DNA of 64,000 nt from Streptomyces kanamyceticus. Its GTDB lineage: Bacteria; Actinomycetota; Actinomycetes; Streptomycetales; Streptomycetaceae. Location: positions 2,728,001 to 2,792,000 of the forward strand of contig NZ_CP023699.1 in the NCBI RefSeq assembly GCF_008704495.1. Direction: 5' to 3'. The position numbers and the translations under genes are program-made. Of this stretch, positions 16,745-26,223 are shown in pieces. Numbering within the stretch: the first letter of the stretch is position 1; each line of letters begins with the position of its first letter. The notes under the pieces were generated by a model. The model worked only from the letters and a program-made list of their open reading frames with translations, searched no databases and was not told the origin of the DNA.

Positions 16745-17560
16745 TCAGTCGTGCCAGGCGCCGAGGTCGTCCAGGAGGCCCTGGAGCGTCTCGAAGAGGC
16801 CGGGCGGTGCCGCGACGGCCAGCTCCCCGGAGAGTGCCTCACCGGGGCGGCCACCGGTCAGCGCGCCCGCCTCGCGGGCGACGAGGTCTCCGGCCGCGAA
16901 GTCCCACGGGTTGAGCCCGCGCTCGTAGTACGCGTTGAGGCGGCCGACCGCGACGTCGCACAGGTCGATCGCGGCGGAGCCCCCGCGCCTGATGTCCCGC
17001 ACCTGGGGGATCAGATGTCTGGCCACCTCGGCCTGGCGCACGCGGCGCTCGGTGAGGTAGCCGAAGCCGGTCCCGACGAGGGCCTCGGCGAACGGCGGCG
17101 CGGGCCGCACGCGCGCGGGACGGTCGTTGACGAAGGCGCCCTCCCCGAGGACCGCGCGGTACGTCTCGCCGCGCATCGGGGCGTGCACGACGCCGACGAG
17201 GGTCTCGCCGTCCTTGCGGGCGGCGATGGACACCGACCAGTCGGGGCGCCCGTACAGATAGTTGACCGTGCCGTCGATCGGGTCGATCACCCACTGCACG
17301 CCGCTGCTGCCCTCGGAGCTCGCGCCCTCCTCACCGAGCACGCCGTCGGCCGGCCTGCGCTCGGCGAGGAAGCCGGTGATGAGCTTCTCGGACGCGATGT
17401 CCATCTCGGTGACGACGTCGACGGCGCTGGACTTGGTGGCGGCGACTCCCAGGTCGTCGGGGCGTCCGTCGCGCAGGAAGGTCCCCGCGCGCCGCGCGGC
17501 CTCCAGGGCGACGTCGAGGAGTTCTGCCTTGAGGGCCTCGTGGGCCTTGAGGTCGGTCAC
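16745..17560 (-). CDS. Inositol-monophosphatase-family phosphatase
   Basis: The 271-residue product carries the lithium-sensitive phosphatase motifs: GEEG with metal-binding Glu, WVIDPIDGTVNY, and the C-terminal NPWDFAAGDLVAREAGA. Substrates in this family include inositol-1-phosphate, histidinol phosphate, FBP and PAP, and sequence alone does not decide. The GTG at 17560 is preceded by AAGGACG; a GTG at 17593 is also in frame but would overlap the ferrochelatase stop. It begins ten bases after hemH, so the two are probably cotranscribed. Confidence 0.92.
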   Translation of the reverse strand: MTDLKAHEALKAELLDVALEAARRAGTFLRDGRPDDLGVAATKSSAVDVVTEMDIASEKLITGFLAERRPADGVLGEEGASSEGSSGVQWVIDPIDGTVNYLYGRPDWSVSIAARKDGETLVGVVHAPMRGETYRAVLGEGAFVNDRPARVRPAPPFAEALVGTGFGYLTERRVRQAEVARHLIPQVRDIRRGGSAAIDLCDVAVGRLNAYYERGLNPWDFAAGDLVAREAGALTGGRPGEALSGELAVAAPPGLFETLQGLLDDLGAWHD

Positions 17561-17570
17561 GTCAACGTCC

Positions 17571-18698
17571 TTACGCGTACGGGCTGTCGACACCCGCGGC
17601 CGCGGGCTTCGGCGCGCGGGCCGGGCAGCAGCCCACCGGACACAGGTCGTGGCTCGCCCCGAGCGCCCCGAGGGCGCAAGGCGTGACGGTTCTGCCGTTC
17701 TCCGTCGCGGCCCGTTCGAGAACCAGTTCCCTGATCGCCGCGGCGAACCGCGGGTCGGCCCCGACGGTCGCCGAGCGGCGCACCTCGAGCCCCAGCTCCG
17801 CCGCCTTGGCCTCGGCCTCGGTGTCGAGGTCGTACAGGACCTCCATGTGGTCGGAGACGAAGCCGATCGGGACCATCACGACCGCGGGCGCCCCGGCGGC
17901 GTGCCGCTCCTCCAGGTGGTCGCAGATGTCCGGCTCCAGCCACGGGATGTGCGGGGCGCCGCTGCGCGACTGGTAGACGAGCTGCCAGGGGTGCTCGACG
18001 CCGGTCTCCTCGCGCACCGCGTCGGCGATCAGCCGGGCCACGTCCAGGTGCTCCTTGACGTAGGCGCCGCCGTCGCCGTGGTCCTCGACGCGGCCCGACG
18101 TGTCCGCCGCGGAGTGGGGGATCGAGTGGGTCGTGAAGGCCAGGTGCGCGCCCTCGCGTACGTCGTCGGGGAGGTCGGCGAGGGACGTCAGGACGCCGTC
18201 GATCATGGGGCGTACGAAACCGGGGTGGTTGAAGTAGTGCCGCAGCTTGTCGACCCGGGGCGGCTCCAGGCCCTCGGCCCGCAGCGTGGCGAGCGAGTCC
18301 GCGAGGTTCTCCCGGTACTGCCTGCACCCCGAGTACGAGGCGTACGCGCTGGTGGCGAGGGTCAGGATGCGGCGGTGCCCGTCGGTGACCATCTCGCGCA
18401 GGGTGTCGGTCAGATACGGCGCCCAGTTGCGATTGCCCCAGTAGACCGGCAGGTCGAGGCCGTGCTCCGCGAAGTCCTTGCGCAGGACGTCGAGCAGGGC
18501 GCGGTTCTGGTCGTTGATCGGGCTGACCCCGCCGAACAGGAAGTAGTGCTGCCCCACCTCCTTGAGCCGCTCCTTGGGGATGCCGCGCCCGCGCGTCACG
18601 TTTTCCAGGAACGGGACGACGTCGTCGGGCCCCTCCGGGCCTCCGAACGAGAGCAGCAGCAGGGCGTCATAGGGAGTGGGATCGAGCGCATCGGACAT
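17571..18698 (-). CDS. hemH: Ferrochelatase (coproporphyrin type)
   Basis: The 375-residue enzyme inserts ferrous iron into the porphyrin. Motifs are [14 protein letters not shown] at the N-terminus, the catalytic His in TTHSIPHS, and [15 protein letters not shown]. In actinobacteria this branch acts on coproporphyrin III and feeds HemQ (the CpfC pathway). The C-terminal Cys cluster CALGALG...CPVGCCP fits the [2Fe-2S]-binding tail seen in actinobacterial ferrochelatases. I chose ATG at 18698 ([16 protein letters not shown]); an in-frame start at 18722 adds eight residues. Confidence 0.93.
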   Translation of the reverse strand: MSDALDPTPYDALLLLSFGGPEGPDDVVPFLENVTRGRGIPKERLKEVGQHYFLFGGVSPINDQNRALLDVLRKDFAEHGLDLPVYWGNRNWAPYLTDTLREMVTDGHRRILTLATSAYASYSGCRQYRENLADSLATLRAEGLEPPRVDKLRHYFNHPGFVRPMIDGVLTSLADLPDDVREGAHLAFTTHSIPHSAADTSGRVEDHGDGGAYVKEHLDVARLIADAVREETGVEHPWQLVYQSRSGAPHIPWLEPDICDHLEERHAAGAPAVVMVPIGFVSDHMEVLYDLDTEAEAKAAELGLEVRRSATVGADPRFAAAIRELVLERAATENGRTVTPCALGALGASHDLCPVGCCPARAPKPAAAGVDSPYA

Positions 18699-18842
18699 GT
18701 ATCCGATCCTGCCACCCGCCACTGACAGCGAAAAATCACGGTGCGGTCCGGCCTGTCGGAGCCGTAAGCTGTATGGGCCATCTTTACGCCTTACCGGAGC
18801 CCCTCCCCGCGGAGCCGCCCCGGCGCCTCAGCGGAGTCCCAC

Positions 18843-20099
18843 GTGCCAAGCCCCTACCGCGCCCTCTTCGCCGCCCCCGGCACCAAGGCCTTCTCCACCG
18901 CCGGGTTCCTCGGCCGGATGCCGCTGTCGATGATGGGCATCGGCATCGTGACGATGGTGTCCCAGCTCACCGGGCGGTACGGCCTGGCGGGCGCGCTGTC
19001 CGCCACCGTCGCGCTGTCCGCGGCCGCGATCGGACCGCAGATCTCCCGCCTCGTGGACCGGCACGGCCAGCGCCGGGTGCTTCGGCCCGCGACGCTGGTC
19101 TCCCTGGTCGCGGTCACCGGGCTGTTGCTCTGCGCGAAGTTCGAGGCACCGGACTGGACGCTGTTCCTCTTCGCCGCCTTGGTCGGCTGCGTGCCGAGCG
19201 TGGGCTCGATGATCAGGGCCCGCTGGGCCGTGCTCTACCGCGACACCCCGCAGCTGCACACCGCGTACTCCTTCGAGTCCGTGATCGACGAGGTCTGCTT
19301 CATCTTCGGCCCGATCATCTCGATCGGCCTGTCCACCGTCTGGTTCCCCGAGGCGGGACCGCTGCTCGCCGGGGTGTTCCTCGCCGCGGGCGTCTTCTGG
19401 CTGACGTCCCAGCGCGCCACCGAGCCGGTGCCGCACTCGCGCGAACACCACACCGGCGGCTCGGCGTTGCGCTCCGGCGGCCTTCAGGTGCTCGTCGCCA
19501 CGTTCGTCGCGACCGGTGCGATCTTCGGGTCGATCGACGTGGTGACGGTGGCGTACGCGGAGGACCAGGGCCACAAGTCGCTGGCGAGTCTCGTGCTCGC
19601 GGTCTATGCCCTCGGCTCGTGCCTCGCCGGAGCGGCGTTCGGCCTCATCCACTTCAAGGGAGCCCCGGCACCCCGGTGGCTGCTGGGTGTCTGCGCGATG
19701 GCCGTGAGTATGATCCCGCTTCAACTGGTCGGGAACCTTCCGTTGCTGGCCGTGGCGCTCTTTGTCGCGGGCCTCTCCATCGCGCCGACGATGATCACGA
19801 CGATGGCCCTCGTCGAACAGCACGTACCACGCGCGAAACTGACCGAGGGCATGACCTGGGTGAGCACCGGCCTCGCGGTCGGTGTCGCGCTCGGCTCCTC
19901 CGCGGCCGGCTGGGTCATCGACGCCGCGGGCCCGGACGCCGGGTACGGGGTTCCGGGGATCTCCGGAGCCGTCGCGGTCGCGGTCGGGTTCCTGGGGTAT
20001 CGCCGGCTGAAGCGGCCGGTTCCGCGACGGGGAGGGACCCATGAGCACGGGAACGGGCAGGGGCACGAGCGGCGGGAAGACCACAGCGACGTGGCGTAA
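18843..20099 (+). CDS. Major facilitator superfamily exporter
   Basis: The 418-residue protein has about twelve hydrophobic segments, starting MPSPYRALFAAPGTKAFSTA, with a loop-2-like basic motif DRHGQRRVLRP between helices 2 and 3 and a conserved SFESVIDEVCFIFGP segment. The fold fits an MFS drug or metabolite exporter; the substrate is unknown. The GTG start and the 59-base overlap of its 3' end with the downstream lactone oxidase gene suggest an operon with translational coupling. It ends with a His/Gly-rich hydrophilic tail (GGTHEHGNGQGHERREDH), which corresponds to the overlap. Confidence 0.88.
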   Translation: MPSPYRALFAAPGTKAFSTAGFLGRMPLSMMGIGIVTMVSQLTGRYGLAGALSATVALSAAAIGPQISRLVDRHGQRRVLRPATLVSLVAVTGLLLCAKFEAPDWTLFLFAALVGCVPSVGSMIRARWAVLYRDTPQLHTAYSFESVIDEVCFIFGPIISIGLSTVWFPEAGPLLAGVFLAAGVFWLTSQRATEPVPHSREHHTGGSALRSGGLQVLVATFVATGAIFGSIDVVTVAYAEDQGHKSLASLVLAVYALGSCLAGAAFGLIHFKGAPAPRWLLGVCAMAVSMIPLQLVGNLPLLAVALFVAGLSIAPTMITTMALVEQHVPRAKLTEGMTWVSTGLAVGVALGSSAAGWVIDAAGPDAGYGVPGISGAVAVAVGFLGYRRLKRPVPRRGGTHEHGNGQGHERREDHSDVA

Positions 20100-21378
20100 C
20101 TGGGCGGGCAACGTCGCCGCGCGGCCGGTCAGGGAGACCACGCCCGCGTCGGTGGAGGAACTCTCCGCGGCCCTGCGCGGGGCCAGGGAGGACGGCCTCA
20201 AGGCGAAGCCCGTCGGTTCGGGGCACTCCTTCACTGCGGCCGCCGCGACCGACGGCCTGCTGATACGCCCCGATCTGCTCACCGGCATCCGGAAGATCGA
20301 CCGCGAGGCGGGCACGGTCACCGTGGAGGCCGGTACTCCGCTCAAGCGCCTGAACACGGCGCTCGCCCGCGAGGGCCTGTCGCTGACGAACATGGGCGAC
20401 ATCATGGAGCAGACCGTCTCCGGAGCCGTCAGCACCGGGACGCACGGCACGGGCCGCGACTCGGCCTCGATCGCCGCCCAGATCAGGGCGCTCGAACTGG
20501 TCACCGCGGACGGCACGGTGCTGACCTGTTCCGCCGAGGAGAACCCCGACGTCTTCGCGGCCGCCCGCATCGGGCTCGGCGCGCTCGGCGTCATCACCGC
20601 GATCACCTTCGCCGTGGAGCCGGTCTTCTATCTGACGGCTCGCGAGGAGCCGATGACCTTCGACGAGGTCACCGGCGAATTCGACGCGCTCTTCACCGAG
20701 AACGAGCACTTCGAGTTCTACTGGTTCCCGCACACGGGCAACTGCAACACCAAGCGCAACAACCGGAGCCCCGGCCCCGCGGCCCCGCCCGGCAAGGTGA
20801 GCGCCTTCATCGAGGACGAGCTGCTCTCCAACGGCCTCTTCCAGGTGGTCAACTCGCTCGGCCGCGCCGTGCCCGCCACCATCCCCGGCATCGCCAAGAT
20901 CTCCAGCAAGGCGCTCTCCGCCCGCACCTACACGGACATCCCCTACAAGGTCTTCACCAGCCCGCGCCGGGTCCGCTTCATGGAGATGGAGTACGCCGTT
21001 CCGCGCGAGGCCCTGGTGGCGACGCTGCGCGAGCTGAAGGCGATGGTGGAGCGCTCCAGGCTGCGGATCAGCTTCCCCGTGGAGGTCCGTACGGCGCCCG
21101 CGGACGACATCGCGCTCTCCACGGCATCGGGCCGGGAGAGCGCGTACATCGCCGTCCACATGTACAAGGGCACGCCCTACCAGGCGTACTTCACCGCCGC
21201 CGAGCGGATCTTCACCGCGCACGAGGGGCGGCCGCACTGGGGCAAGGTGCACACGCGCGACGCGGAGTACTTCTCCAAGGCGTACCCCCGCTTCGGCGAG
21301 TTCACGGCCCTGCGCGACCGCCTCGACCCGGACCGCCTCTTCGGCAACGACTACCTCCGGCGCGTCCTCGGCGACTGA
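20041..21378 (+). CDS. D-arabinono-1,4-lactone oxidase-family FAD oxidoreductase
   Basis: The 445-residue protein has an N-terminal FAD-binding PCMH domain, with VGSGHSFTAAAATDGLLI (the His is the usual site of covalent FAD attachment in sugar-lactone and alditol oxidases), GDIMEQTVSGAVSTGTHGTG, and a C-terminal ALO domain ending in HWGKVHTRD and LDPDRLFGNDYLRRVLG. Related enzymes oxidise aldonolactones or alditols with oxygen. It has no signal peptide. Its ATG lies inside the end of the MFS gene, so the two are probably expressed together. Confidence 0.9.
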   Translation: MSTGTGRGTSGGKTTATWRNWAGNVAARPVRETTPASVEELSAALRGAREDGLKAKPVGSGHSFTAAAATDGLLIRPDLLTGIRKIDREAGTVTVEAGTPLKRLNTALAREGLSLTNMGDIMEQTVSGAVSTGTHGTGRDSASIAAQIRALELVTADGTVLTCSAEENPDVFAAARIGLGALGVITAITFAVEPVFYLTAREEPMTFDEVTGEFDALFTENEHFEFYWFPHTGNCNTKRNNRSPGPAAPPGKVSAFIEDELLSNGLFQVVNSLGRAVPATIPGIAKISSKALSARTYTDIPYKVFTSPRRVRFMEMEYAVPREALVATLRELKAMVERSRLRISFPVEVRTAPADDIALSTASGRESAYIAVHMYKGTPYQAYFTAAERIFTAHEGRPHWGKVHTRDAEYFSKAYPRFGEFTALRDRLDPDRLFGNDYLRRVLGD

Positions 21379-21384
21379 CCCCGC

Positions 21385-22506
21385 CTACTGCTCGGGGGTC
21401 TCCGCCTGCTGCGGGTCACCGCCCGTGCCGGTCCCCGTGCCGCTCGACGGAGTGGGCGTCGGGGTCGGCGTGGGTGTCGGGGTCGGCGTGGGCGTCGGGT
21501 CGGTCTTCGAACCGTCGTCTCCGGAGCCGGTGTCCTTGTCCTTGTCCTTGTCGGGATCCGTGCCGGTGCCCTTGTCGGGGTCCTGGCTGCCGGTGCCGTT
21601 CGGGTCCTGGGTGGCCCCGTTGCCCTCCTGGGATCCGTCGTCCGTGCCCGAAGTGCCGTCGTCCGACGGATGGCTGGAGGGGTCGCTCGACGGCGTGGAC
21701 GGTGACTCCGGAGGGGTGTTGTTCCCCTTGAAGAAGTTGTTGAGCGTCGTGCCCGTGCCCTTGCCGCTGAAGTTCTCGTCGGAGACGAGTTCGTACGTGG
21801 TGATCCCCGCCATCGAGACGCCGAACACCACGGCCGCCGCGATCAACGGCCGCTTCCAGCTGCGGATCCGCGTGCGGTGCGTGGTGCCCTCGGTGAACTC
21901 GTCCGACGGCGGCGGTTCGGTGGCGGGCGGCGGAACCGGCACAGGGCCCCCGGCGCGCAGCACGCGCGTGGCGTCGTCGCGCGGCACCGGCCGCGTGGCG
22001 TCCACCGAGCCGAGGAGCTGGGTCCGCTCGGCGTCCGGGTCCGCGGCGGGCAGCACGGCCGTGGGATCCGCGGCGTCCGCGGCGGGCAGCACCGTGGTCT
22101 CGTCGGCATCGGCGGCCTGCGGTCTGCCCCACGTGGTGGTGACGGGTCCGGTCGCGGACACGGCTCCCGTGTAGGCGGCGGTCCTGAACGTCTCGGGCAC
22201 CTGCGTCACGGCGGTCACCGGGACTTGGCGCGCCTTCGGCTTGGCCTGGACAGTGACGTCACGTATCTGCTCGCCCGTGCGCTTGAAGAAGTGCTGGAAG
22301 ATCGTTCCGCCACAGGTCGCGACCGCGCTGACGACACCGGCGCCGAGGATCGTTCCGTAGACACCGAGGTTGGAGGCGAGCTTCGCCGCCACCACCGCGG
22401 CGATGGCGCTTCCCGCCACCTGCGGCACGCTGAGATCGAGGCGCCGCTTCCCCTCCGGCGCCTGCTGGTCGTTCGACTCCTTGCCGGAATCCGGCTTTTC
22501 ACGCAT
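21385..22506 (-). CDS. Membrane protein with Thr-Pro repeat tail
   Basis: The 373-residue protein has a cytoplasmic N-tail, a weakly hydrophobic pair (AGSAIAAVVAAKLASN and GTILGAGVVSAVATCGG), a long Ala/Asp-rich linker, a clear membrane helix (RPLIAAAVVFGVSMAGITTY), and an extracytoplasmic tail. The tail is low complexity: Ser/Pro, then Asp/Lys/Gly (DPDKDKDKD), then a run of Thr-Pro dipeptides. Such Pro/Thr tails span the cell wall in other actinobacterial proteins. I do not recognise a functional domain. It is convergent with the lactone oxidase gene, separated by six bases. Confidence 0.8.
   Translation of the reverse strand: MREKPDSGKESNDQQAPEGKRRLDLSVPQVAGSAIAAVVAAKLASNLGVYGTILGAGVVSAVATCGGTIFQHFFKRTGEQIRDVTVQAKPKARQVPVTAVTQVPETFRTAAYTGAVSATGPVTTTWGRPQAADADETTVLPAADAADPTAVLPAADPDAERTQLLGSVDATRPVPRDDATRVLRAGGPVPVPPPATEPPPSDEFTEGTTHRTRIRSWKRPLIAAAVVFGVSMAGITTYELVSDENFSGKGTGTTLNNFFKGNNTPPESPSTPSSDPSSHPSDDGTSGTDDGSQEGNGATQDPNGTGSQDPDKGTGTDPDKDKDKDTGSGDDGSKTDPTPTPTPTPTPTPTPTPSSGTGTGTGGDPQQAETPEQ
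21452..21500. repeat. Tandem hexamer repeat encoding Thr-Pro dipeptides
   Basis: About eight copies of a GGSGTS-type hexamer run without interruption within the 3' end of the membrane protein gene. On the coding strand they specify alternating Thr and Pro. Such arrays often change copy number between strains. Confidence 0.85.
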
Positions 22507-22981
22507 CTCCGACCCTTGCCTACCTTTCTCGACTGACTACACGAGAAAGGGACGTATGACCGAAGTGATTAGTTCCGTTTCCGGTTTTTCCGTGAAGTGC
22601 GCCACGCGTGCGTACGGCCCGCCGGACACACACCGAACGGAGGGGCCCGCCAACTCCCTTCCTCCACGAGAAGTTCGGCGGCGCGGCGGTCCACCCGCGT
22701 GGCCCGAATGGAGTACTGTTGCGAGCCCTGGGTCCGGTCTCCCGCCAGGGTGCCCGGGACCTTGCCAGGACCGCCGGGTGGGGGGCTCGCTGCACAGGGT
22801 GACGAACGTCGTCACTTAGCGTTGCGAAAAGGTAACCGTGCCATAACGGCGGTCCAGGGCCCCTGCCCGACACGCCGGGCAACTCGGCAAGGTTGTGGCA
22901 GGCTGCACCCGGGCAGGCCACACTCGACTAGCGGAAGCAGCGACGCACGTGACGTCGGCAGGCACCACCCGGGAGGTCCCC
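22507..22981. other. Divergent promoter region upstream of sepH
   Basis: A 475-base gap with no supported gene; reading frames across it lack family signals. Part of it near 22540-22600 is relatively T-rich for this genome. A GTGAC-N7-GTCAC dyad lies at 22799-22815, about 165 bases upstream of sepH. Promoters for both divergent genes must be here. Confidence 0.6.
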
Positions 22982-24085
22982 ATGCCCGAACTGCGTGTCG
23001 TGGCCGTCAGCAACGACGGCACACGGCTGGTGCTGAAGGCTGCGGACAGCACGGAGTACACGCTTCCGATCGACGAGCGGCTGCGTGCGGCAGTCCGCGG
23101 CGACCGGCCCCGACTCGGCCAGATCGAGATCGAGGTGGAGAGCCACCTCCGCCCGCGCGACATCCAGGCGCGGATACGTGCCGGTGCCAGCGCGGAGGAA
23201 GTCGCCTCCCTCGCCGGAATCCCCGTCGATCGCGTCCGCCGCTTCGAAGGACCCGTGCTCGCCGAGCGCGCCTTCATGGCGGAGCGCGCCCGGAAGACTC
23301 CCGTCCGCCGTCCCGGCGAGAACACCGGACCCCAGCTCGGCGAGGCCGTCCAGGAGCGCCTGCTCCTTCGCGGCGCCGACAAGGACACCGTCCAGTGGGA
23401 CTCCTGGCGCCGTGACGACGGGACCTGGGAGGTCCTGCTCGTCTACCGCGTCGCGACCGAGCCGCACTCCGCGAGCTGGACGTACGACCCGCCCAGGCGG
23501 CTCGTCCAGGCCGTGGACGACGAGGCGCGCTCGCTGATCGGCGAGAGCGACGACATCGCCGCGCCCGAGCCCAGCTTCCCGTTCGTGCCGCGCATCGCCA
23601 GGCTGCCCAGGGACCGTCCCCTCGACCGGCCCTTGGACCGGCCGCTCGACCGCGCCCTCGACCGGCAGCTGGACCGCCCGAGCATTCCGGCCCCTCCGGC
23701 CGACCCGTCGGAGGAGAGCGCGGGTGCGGGTGCCGCGGTCGCCGAGCAGGAGCGCGACTCGCTGACCAGCCTCCTGGAGGCGGTGCCGAGCTTCCGGGGC
23801 GACATGGTCGTGCCGGAGCGCCCGTCCACGGCGCCCGCCGCGGAGCTTCCTCCGCAGGAGGAGCCCGAGCAGGAGCCCGACGCGGAGGAGCCGCCCGCCG
23901 CGGCAGGCGCCGGTGCGGCGTACGCGGACGTGCTCATGCCCCGCTCGGTGGCCAGCCACCGGGACCGCCTCGTCGGCTCCACCGACCGCCAGGCCGAGGC
24001 CGACGGCGTGCGCCCGGGGCGGCGCGCGGCGGTGCCCAGCTGGGACGAGATCGTCTTCGGCACGCGCCGCAAGAAGCAGGAGTAG
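22982..24085 (+). CDS. sepH: Septation protein SepH (DUF3071)
   Basis: The 367-residue protein begins MPELRVVAVSNDGTRLVLKA, the conserved DUF3071 domain, with a helix-turn-helix-like segment ADKDTVQWDSWRRDDGTWEV further on. SepH of Streptomyces binds FtsZ and stimulates filament assembly during cell division and sporulation. The middle and C-terminal half is Pro/Glu/Ala-rich and probably disordered, ending SWDEIVFGTRRKKQE. An oddity is a run of five or six PLDR-type tetrapeptides near residues 215-237, encoded by tandem 12-base units. A strong terminator follows. Confidence 0.9.
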   Translation: MPELRVVAVSNDGTRLVLKAADSTEYTLPIDERLRAAVRGDRPRLGQIEIEVESHLRPRDIQARIRAGASAEEVASLAGIPVDRVRRFEGPVLAERAFMAERARKTPVRRPGENTGPQLGEAVQERLLLRGADKDTVQWDSWRRDDGTWEVLLVYRVATEPHSASWTYDPPRRLVQAVDDEARSLIGESDDIAAPEPSFPFVPRIARLPRDRPLDRPLDRPLDRALDRQLDRPSIPAPPADPSEESAGAGAAVAEQERDSLTSLLEAVPSFRGDMVVPERPSTAPAAELPPQEEPEQEPDAEEPPAAAGAGAAYADVLMPRSVASHRDRLVGSTDRQAEADGVRPGRRAAVPSWDEIVFGTRRKKQE

Positions 24086-24141
24086 CCGTCCAGCAGCAGG
24101 AATCAGCCTTCGCCCGTCCGCGGGCGACCGCGCAGCGGCAG

Positions 24142-24178
24142 GAACGGGCCCCGCACCGGACAGGTGCGGGGCCCGTTC
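24142..24178. terminator. Terminator after sepH
   Basis: A perfect inverted repeat, GAACGGGCCCCGCACC and its complement, with a five-base loop lies 57 bases past the sepH stop. It is placed to serve both sepH and the convergent rhodanese gene. Confidence 0.88.
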
Positions 24179-24211
24179 GCGTACGGCCGCGGGCAGGAGG
24201 CCGCAGCCGGA

Positions 24212-25057
24212 CTACTGCGGGTCGGGGCCCGTCGCCACGGGGCGCTCGGGGTCGGCCGACCACTGGGACCACGAACCGACGTACAGCGCGGCCGGAATGC
24301 CCGCCACCGCGAGGGCGAGCACCTCATGGGCGCCGGAGACGCCGGATCCGCAGTAGACGCCGATCTCCGAAGTACCCGAAGCGCTCGAAGGGCCCGAAGC
24401 GCCCAGCGCCTTGAAGCGGTCCGCCAGTTCGGCGGCGGGCTTGAAGCGGCCGTCCGCGGTGACGTTCTCCGTGGTCGGCGCCGACACCGCGCCCGGGATG
24501 TGCCCGGCGACGCTGTCGATCGGCTCGACCTCGCCCCGGTAGCGCTCGCCCGCGCGGGCGTCCAGGAGCAGACCCGAGCGGGCCAGGGCCGCCGCGGAGT
24601 CGGCGTCCAGGAAGTCGGTGCTGTTCGGCGCGGGCACGAAGGAGCCCGCGGCCGGGGCGTCGCCCTCGCCCTGCTCCACATCACCCGTCCACAGGGCGAT
24701 GCCGCCGTCGAGGACGCGGACCGAGGGGTGCCCCGTCCAGCGCAGCATCCACCACAGACGTGCGGCCGCCCAGTTCTGGCCAGTGTCGTACACGACGACA
24801 GACCGCTCCGGAGAGACGCCCGCCGCCCGCATGACGGCACCGAAGTGGTCGAGATCCGGCAGCGGATGCCGACCCTCCGCGCCCGCCTCACCCGTGACGT
24901 CGGCCTCCAGGTCGACGAAAACCGCAGACGGGAGGTGTCCTTCCCGGTACGCGGAGCGCATGGAGCCCTCGTGCTGCCAGCGGACGTCGAGGACGACGGG
25001 CGGCTGCTCGCCCGCCAGGTCGCTCGCGAGTTCGGATACGGAGATGATGGCATTCAT
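24212..25057 (-). CDS. Thiosulfate/3-mercaptopyruvate sulfurtransferase (two-domain rhodanese)
   Basis: The 281-residue product has two rhodanese domains. The N-terminal one (VVLDVRWQHEGSM, HLPSAVFVD, VVVYDTGQNWAA) has no cysteine at the active loop and is the usual inactive copy. The C-terminal one (LLLDARAGERYRGE, GHIPGAVSAP) has the catalytic Cys in VYCGSGVSGAHEVL. The enzyme transfers sulfane sulfur from thiosulfate or mercaptopyruvate to acceptors such as cyanide. The ATG at 25057 is chosen because AAGGA sits upstream; an ATG at 25066 is in frame but too close to that site. Confidence 0.93.
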   Translation of the reverse strand: MNAIISVSELASDLAGEQPPVVLDVRWQHEGSMRSAYREGHLPSAVFVDLEADVTGEAGAEGRHPLPDLDHFGAVMRAAGVSPERSVVVYDTGQNWAAARLWWMLRWTGHPSVRVLDGGIALWTGDVEQGEGDAPAAGSFVPAPNSTDFLDADSAAALARSGLLLDARAGERYRGEVEPIDSVAGHIPGAVSAPTTENVTADGRFKPAAELADRFKALGASGPSSASGTSEIGVYCGSGVSGAHEVLALAVAGIPAALYVGSWSQWSADPERPVATGPDPQ

Positions 25058-25370
25058 GGGCCCCATCCTTGCGCACGGGGTGGCCGCGCCGCCAAGGTCC
25101 GGCTACCCTGCTCCGCCGGACGTCGCCCGAACACGGGGCGTACGGAAACCAGCACGCCCTGTACAGCAGATGGACACAGCTCGGCAAGCACGCGTTCGTG
25201 GGTGATCAACCACATGCCGGGCATCCTCCGCGGGAAAGCGGCGGCGCGGCGCGGCCGGGACGCGCGGCGCGACAGGTGGTGCGAGCATCTGCGAGGGCGC
25301 GCATTCGCGCGGCGAGGGTACGCGTGTTCGGAAGCGGAGCGGCCCCATGAGGGCCGAGGAGAGGTTGACG
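25058..25370. other. Divergent intergenic region, rhodanese / VOC protein
   Basis: A 313-base gap. I see no gene with family similarity in either strand. It should hold both divergent promoters. The stretch 25230-25320 is rich in short GCGCGGC blocks without clear symmetry. Confidence 0.5.
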
Positions 25371-26222
25371 ATGACCGAGGCACGGGCGGACGGAGCCTCC
25401 CCTGAAAGGAACTCGTCGGAGTCCTTGGGGCAGGCTTCGCGTGACGGCGCGAGGACCGGTCGGCACACACCCGGCACACCATGCTGGGTGAGCCTGATGG
25501 CACACGGCCTGAGGGCCACCCAGGAGTTCTACGGGGCGCTCTTCGGCTGGGAGTTCCGGCCGGGACCCGAGCAGCTCGGCCCCTACGTGCGGGCGCTGCT
25601 CGACGGCCACGAGGTGGCGGGCATCGGCCAGCTGCCGCCCGACCGGCACCTGCCCATCGCCTGGACGCCCTATCTGGCCAGCGACGACGTGGACGCGACG
25701 GCCGAGGCGGTACGGCACTGCGGCGGCACGGTCGGCGTGGGCCCGATCGACGCGGGCGAGGCCGGGCGGATGGCCATCGCCTCGGACCCGGCGGGCGCCG
25801 TCTTCGGCATCTGGCAGGCGGCGGGCCACGTGGGCCAGGCAGTCGCGGGCAGGCCGGGCACGCCCGTGTGGAACGAGCTGCTCACGCGGGAGACCGCGAG
25901 CGTCGTCAAGTTCTACCGGACCGTCTTCGGCTTCGCCGAGGAGGCGGTCGTCTCGGCCGACTTCGACTATCTGACGCTGCACGTGGCGGGCCGTCCCGTG
26001 GCGTCCATGCACGGCGCGGGCCAGGCGCTGCCGCGCGACCGGGGCCCGCACTGGATGACGTACTTCGAGGTCGCCGACGTGGACGAGTCGGTGGACCGGG
26101 TCGTCGAGCTCGGCGGCCACGTCGTCAAACCGGCCAAGGTCGGCACGCACGGCAGGATGGCCACGGTCGCCGACCCGGAGGGCGCGGTCTTCACCGTCGT
26201 GCGGTCGCACCCCGCCGACTGA
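25371..26222 (+). CDS. Two-domain VOC (glyoxalase/dioxygenase fold) protein
   Basis: The 283-residue protein has two vicinal-oxygen-chelate halves: GTPCWVSLMAHGLRATQEFY...ASDPAGAVFGIWQ and GTPVWNELLTRETASVVKFY...VADPEGAVFTVV. The repeated (G/W)xEL, FY and DPxGAxFxxx elements are characteristic of the CFP30B/27-kDa-antigen type hydroxylase-like proteins of actinobacteria. The chemistry is unknown. I chose ATG at 25371 because GAGGAGAGG precedes it by six bases. Its stop lies one base from the convergent tdk stop. Confidence 0.88.
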   Translation: MTEARADGASPERNSSESLGQASRDGARTGRHTPGTPCWVSLMAHGLRATQEFYGALFGWEFRPGPEQLGPYVRALLDGHEVAGIGQLPPDRHLPIAWTPYLASDDVDATAEAVRHCGGTVGVGPIDAGEAGRMAIASDPAGAVFGIWQAAGHVGQAVAGRPGTPVWNELLTRETASVVKFYRTVFGFAEEAVVSADFDYLTLHVAGRPVASMHGAGQALPRDRGPHWMTYFEVADVDESVDRVVELGGHVVKPAKVGTHGRMATVADPEGAVFTVVRSHPAD

Positions 26223-26223
26223 G

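Noticed and set aside
22799..22815. GTGAC-N7-GTCAC dyad as a Crp site upstream of sepH
   Set aside because: Streptomyces Crp sites have a 6-base spacer; this one has 7 and is 165 bases from the gene, so it was kept only as a note.
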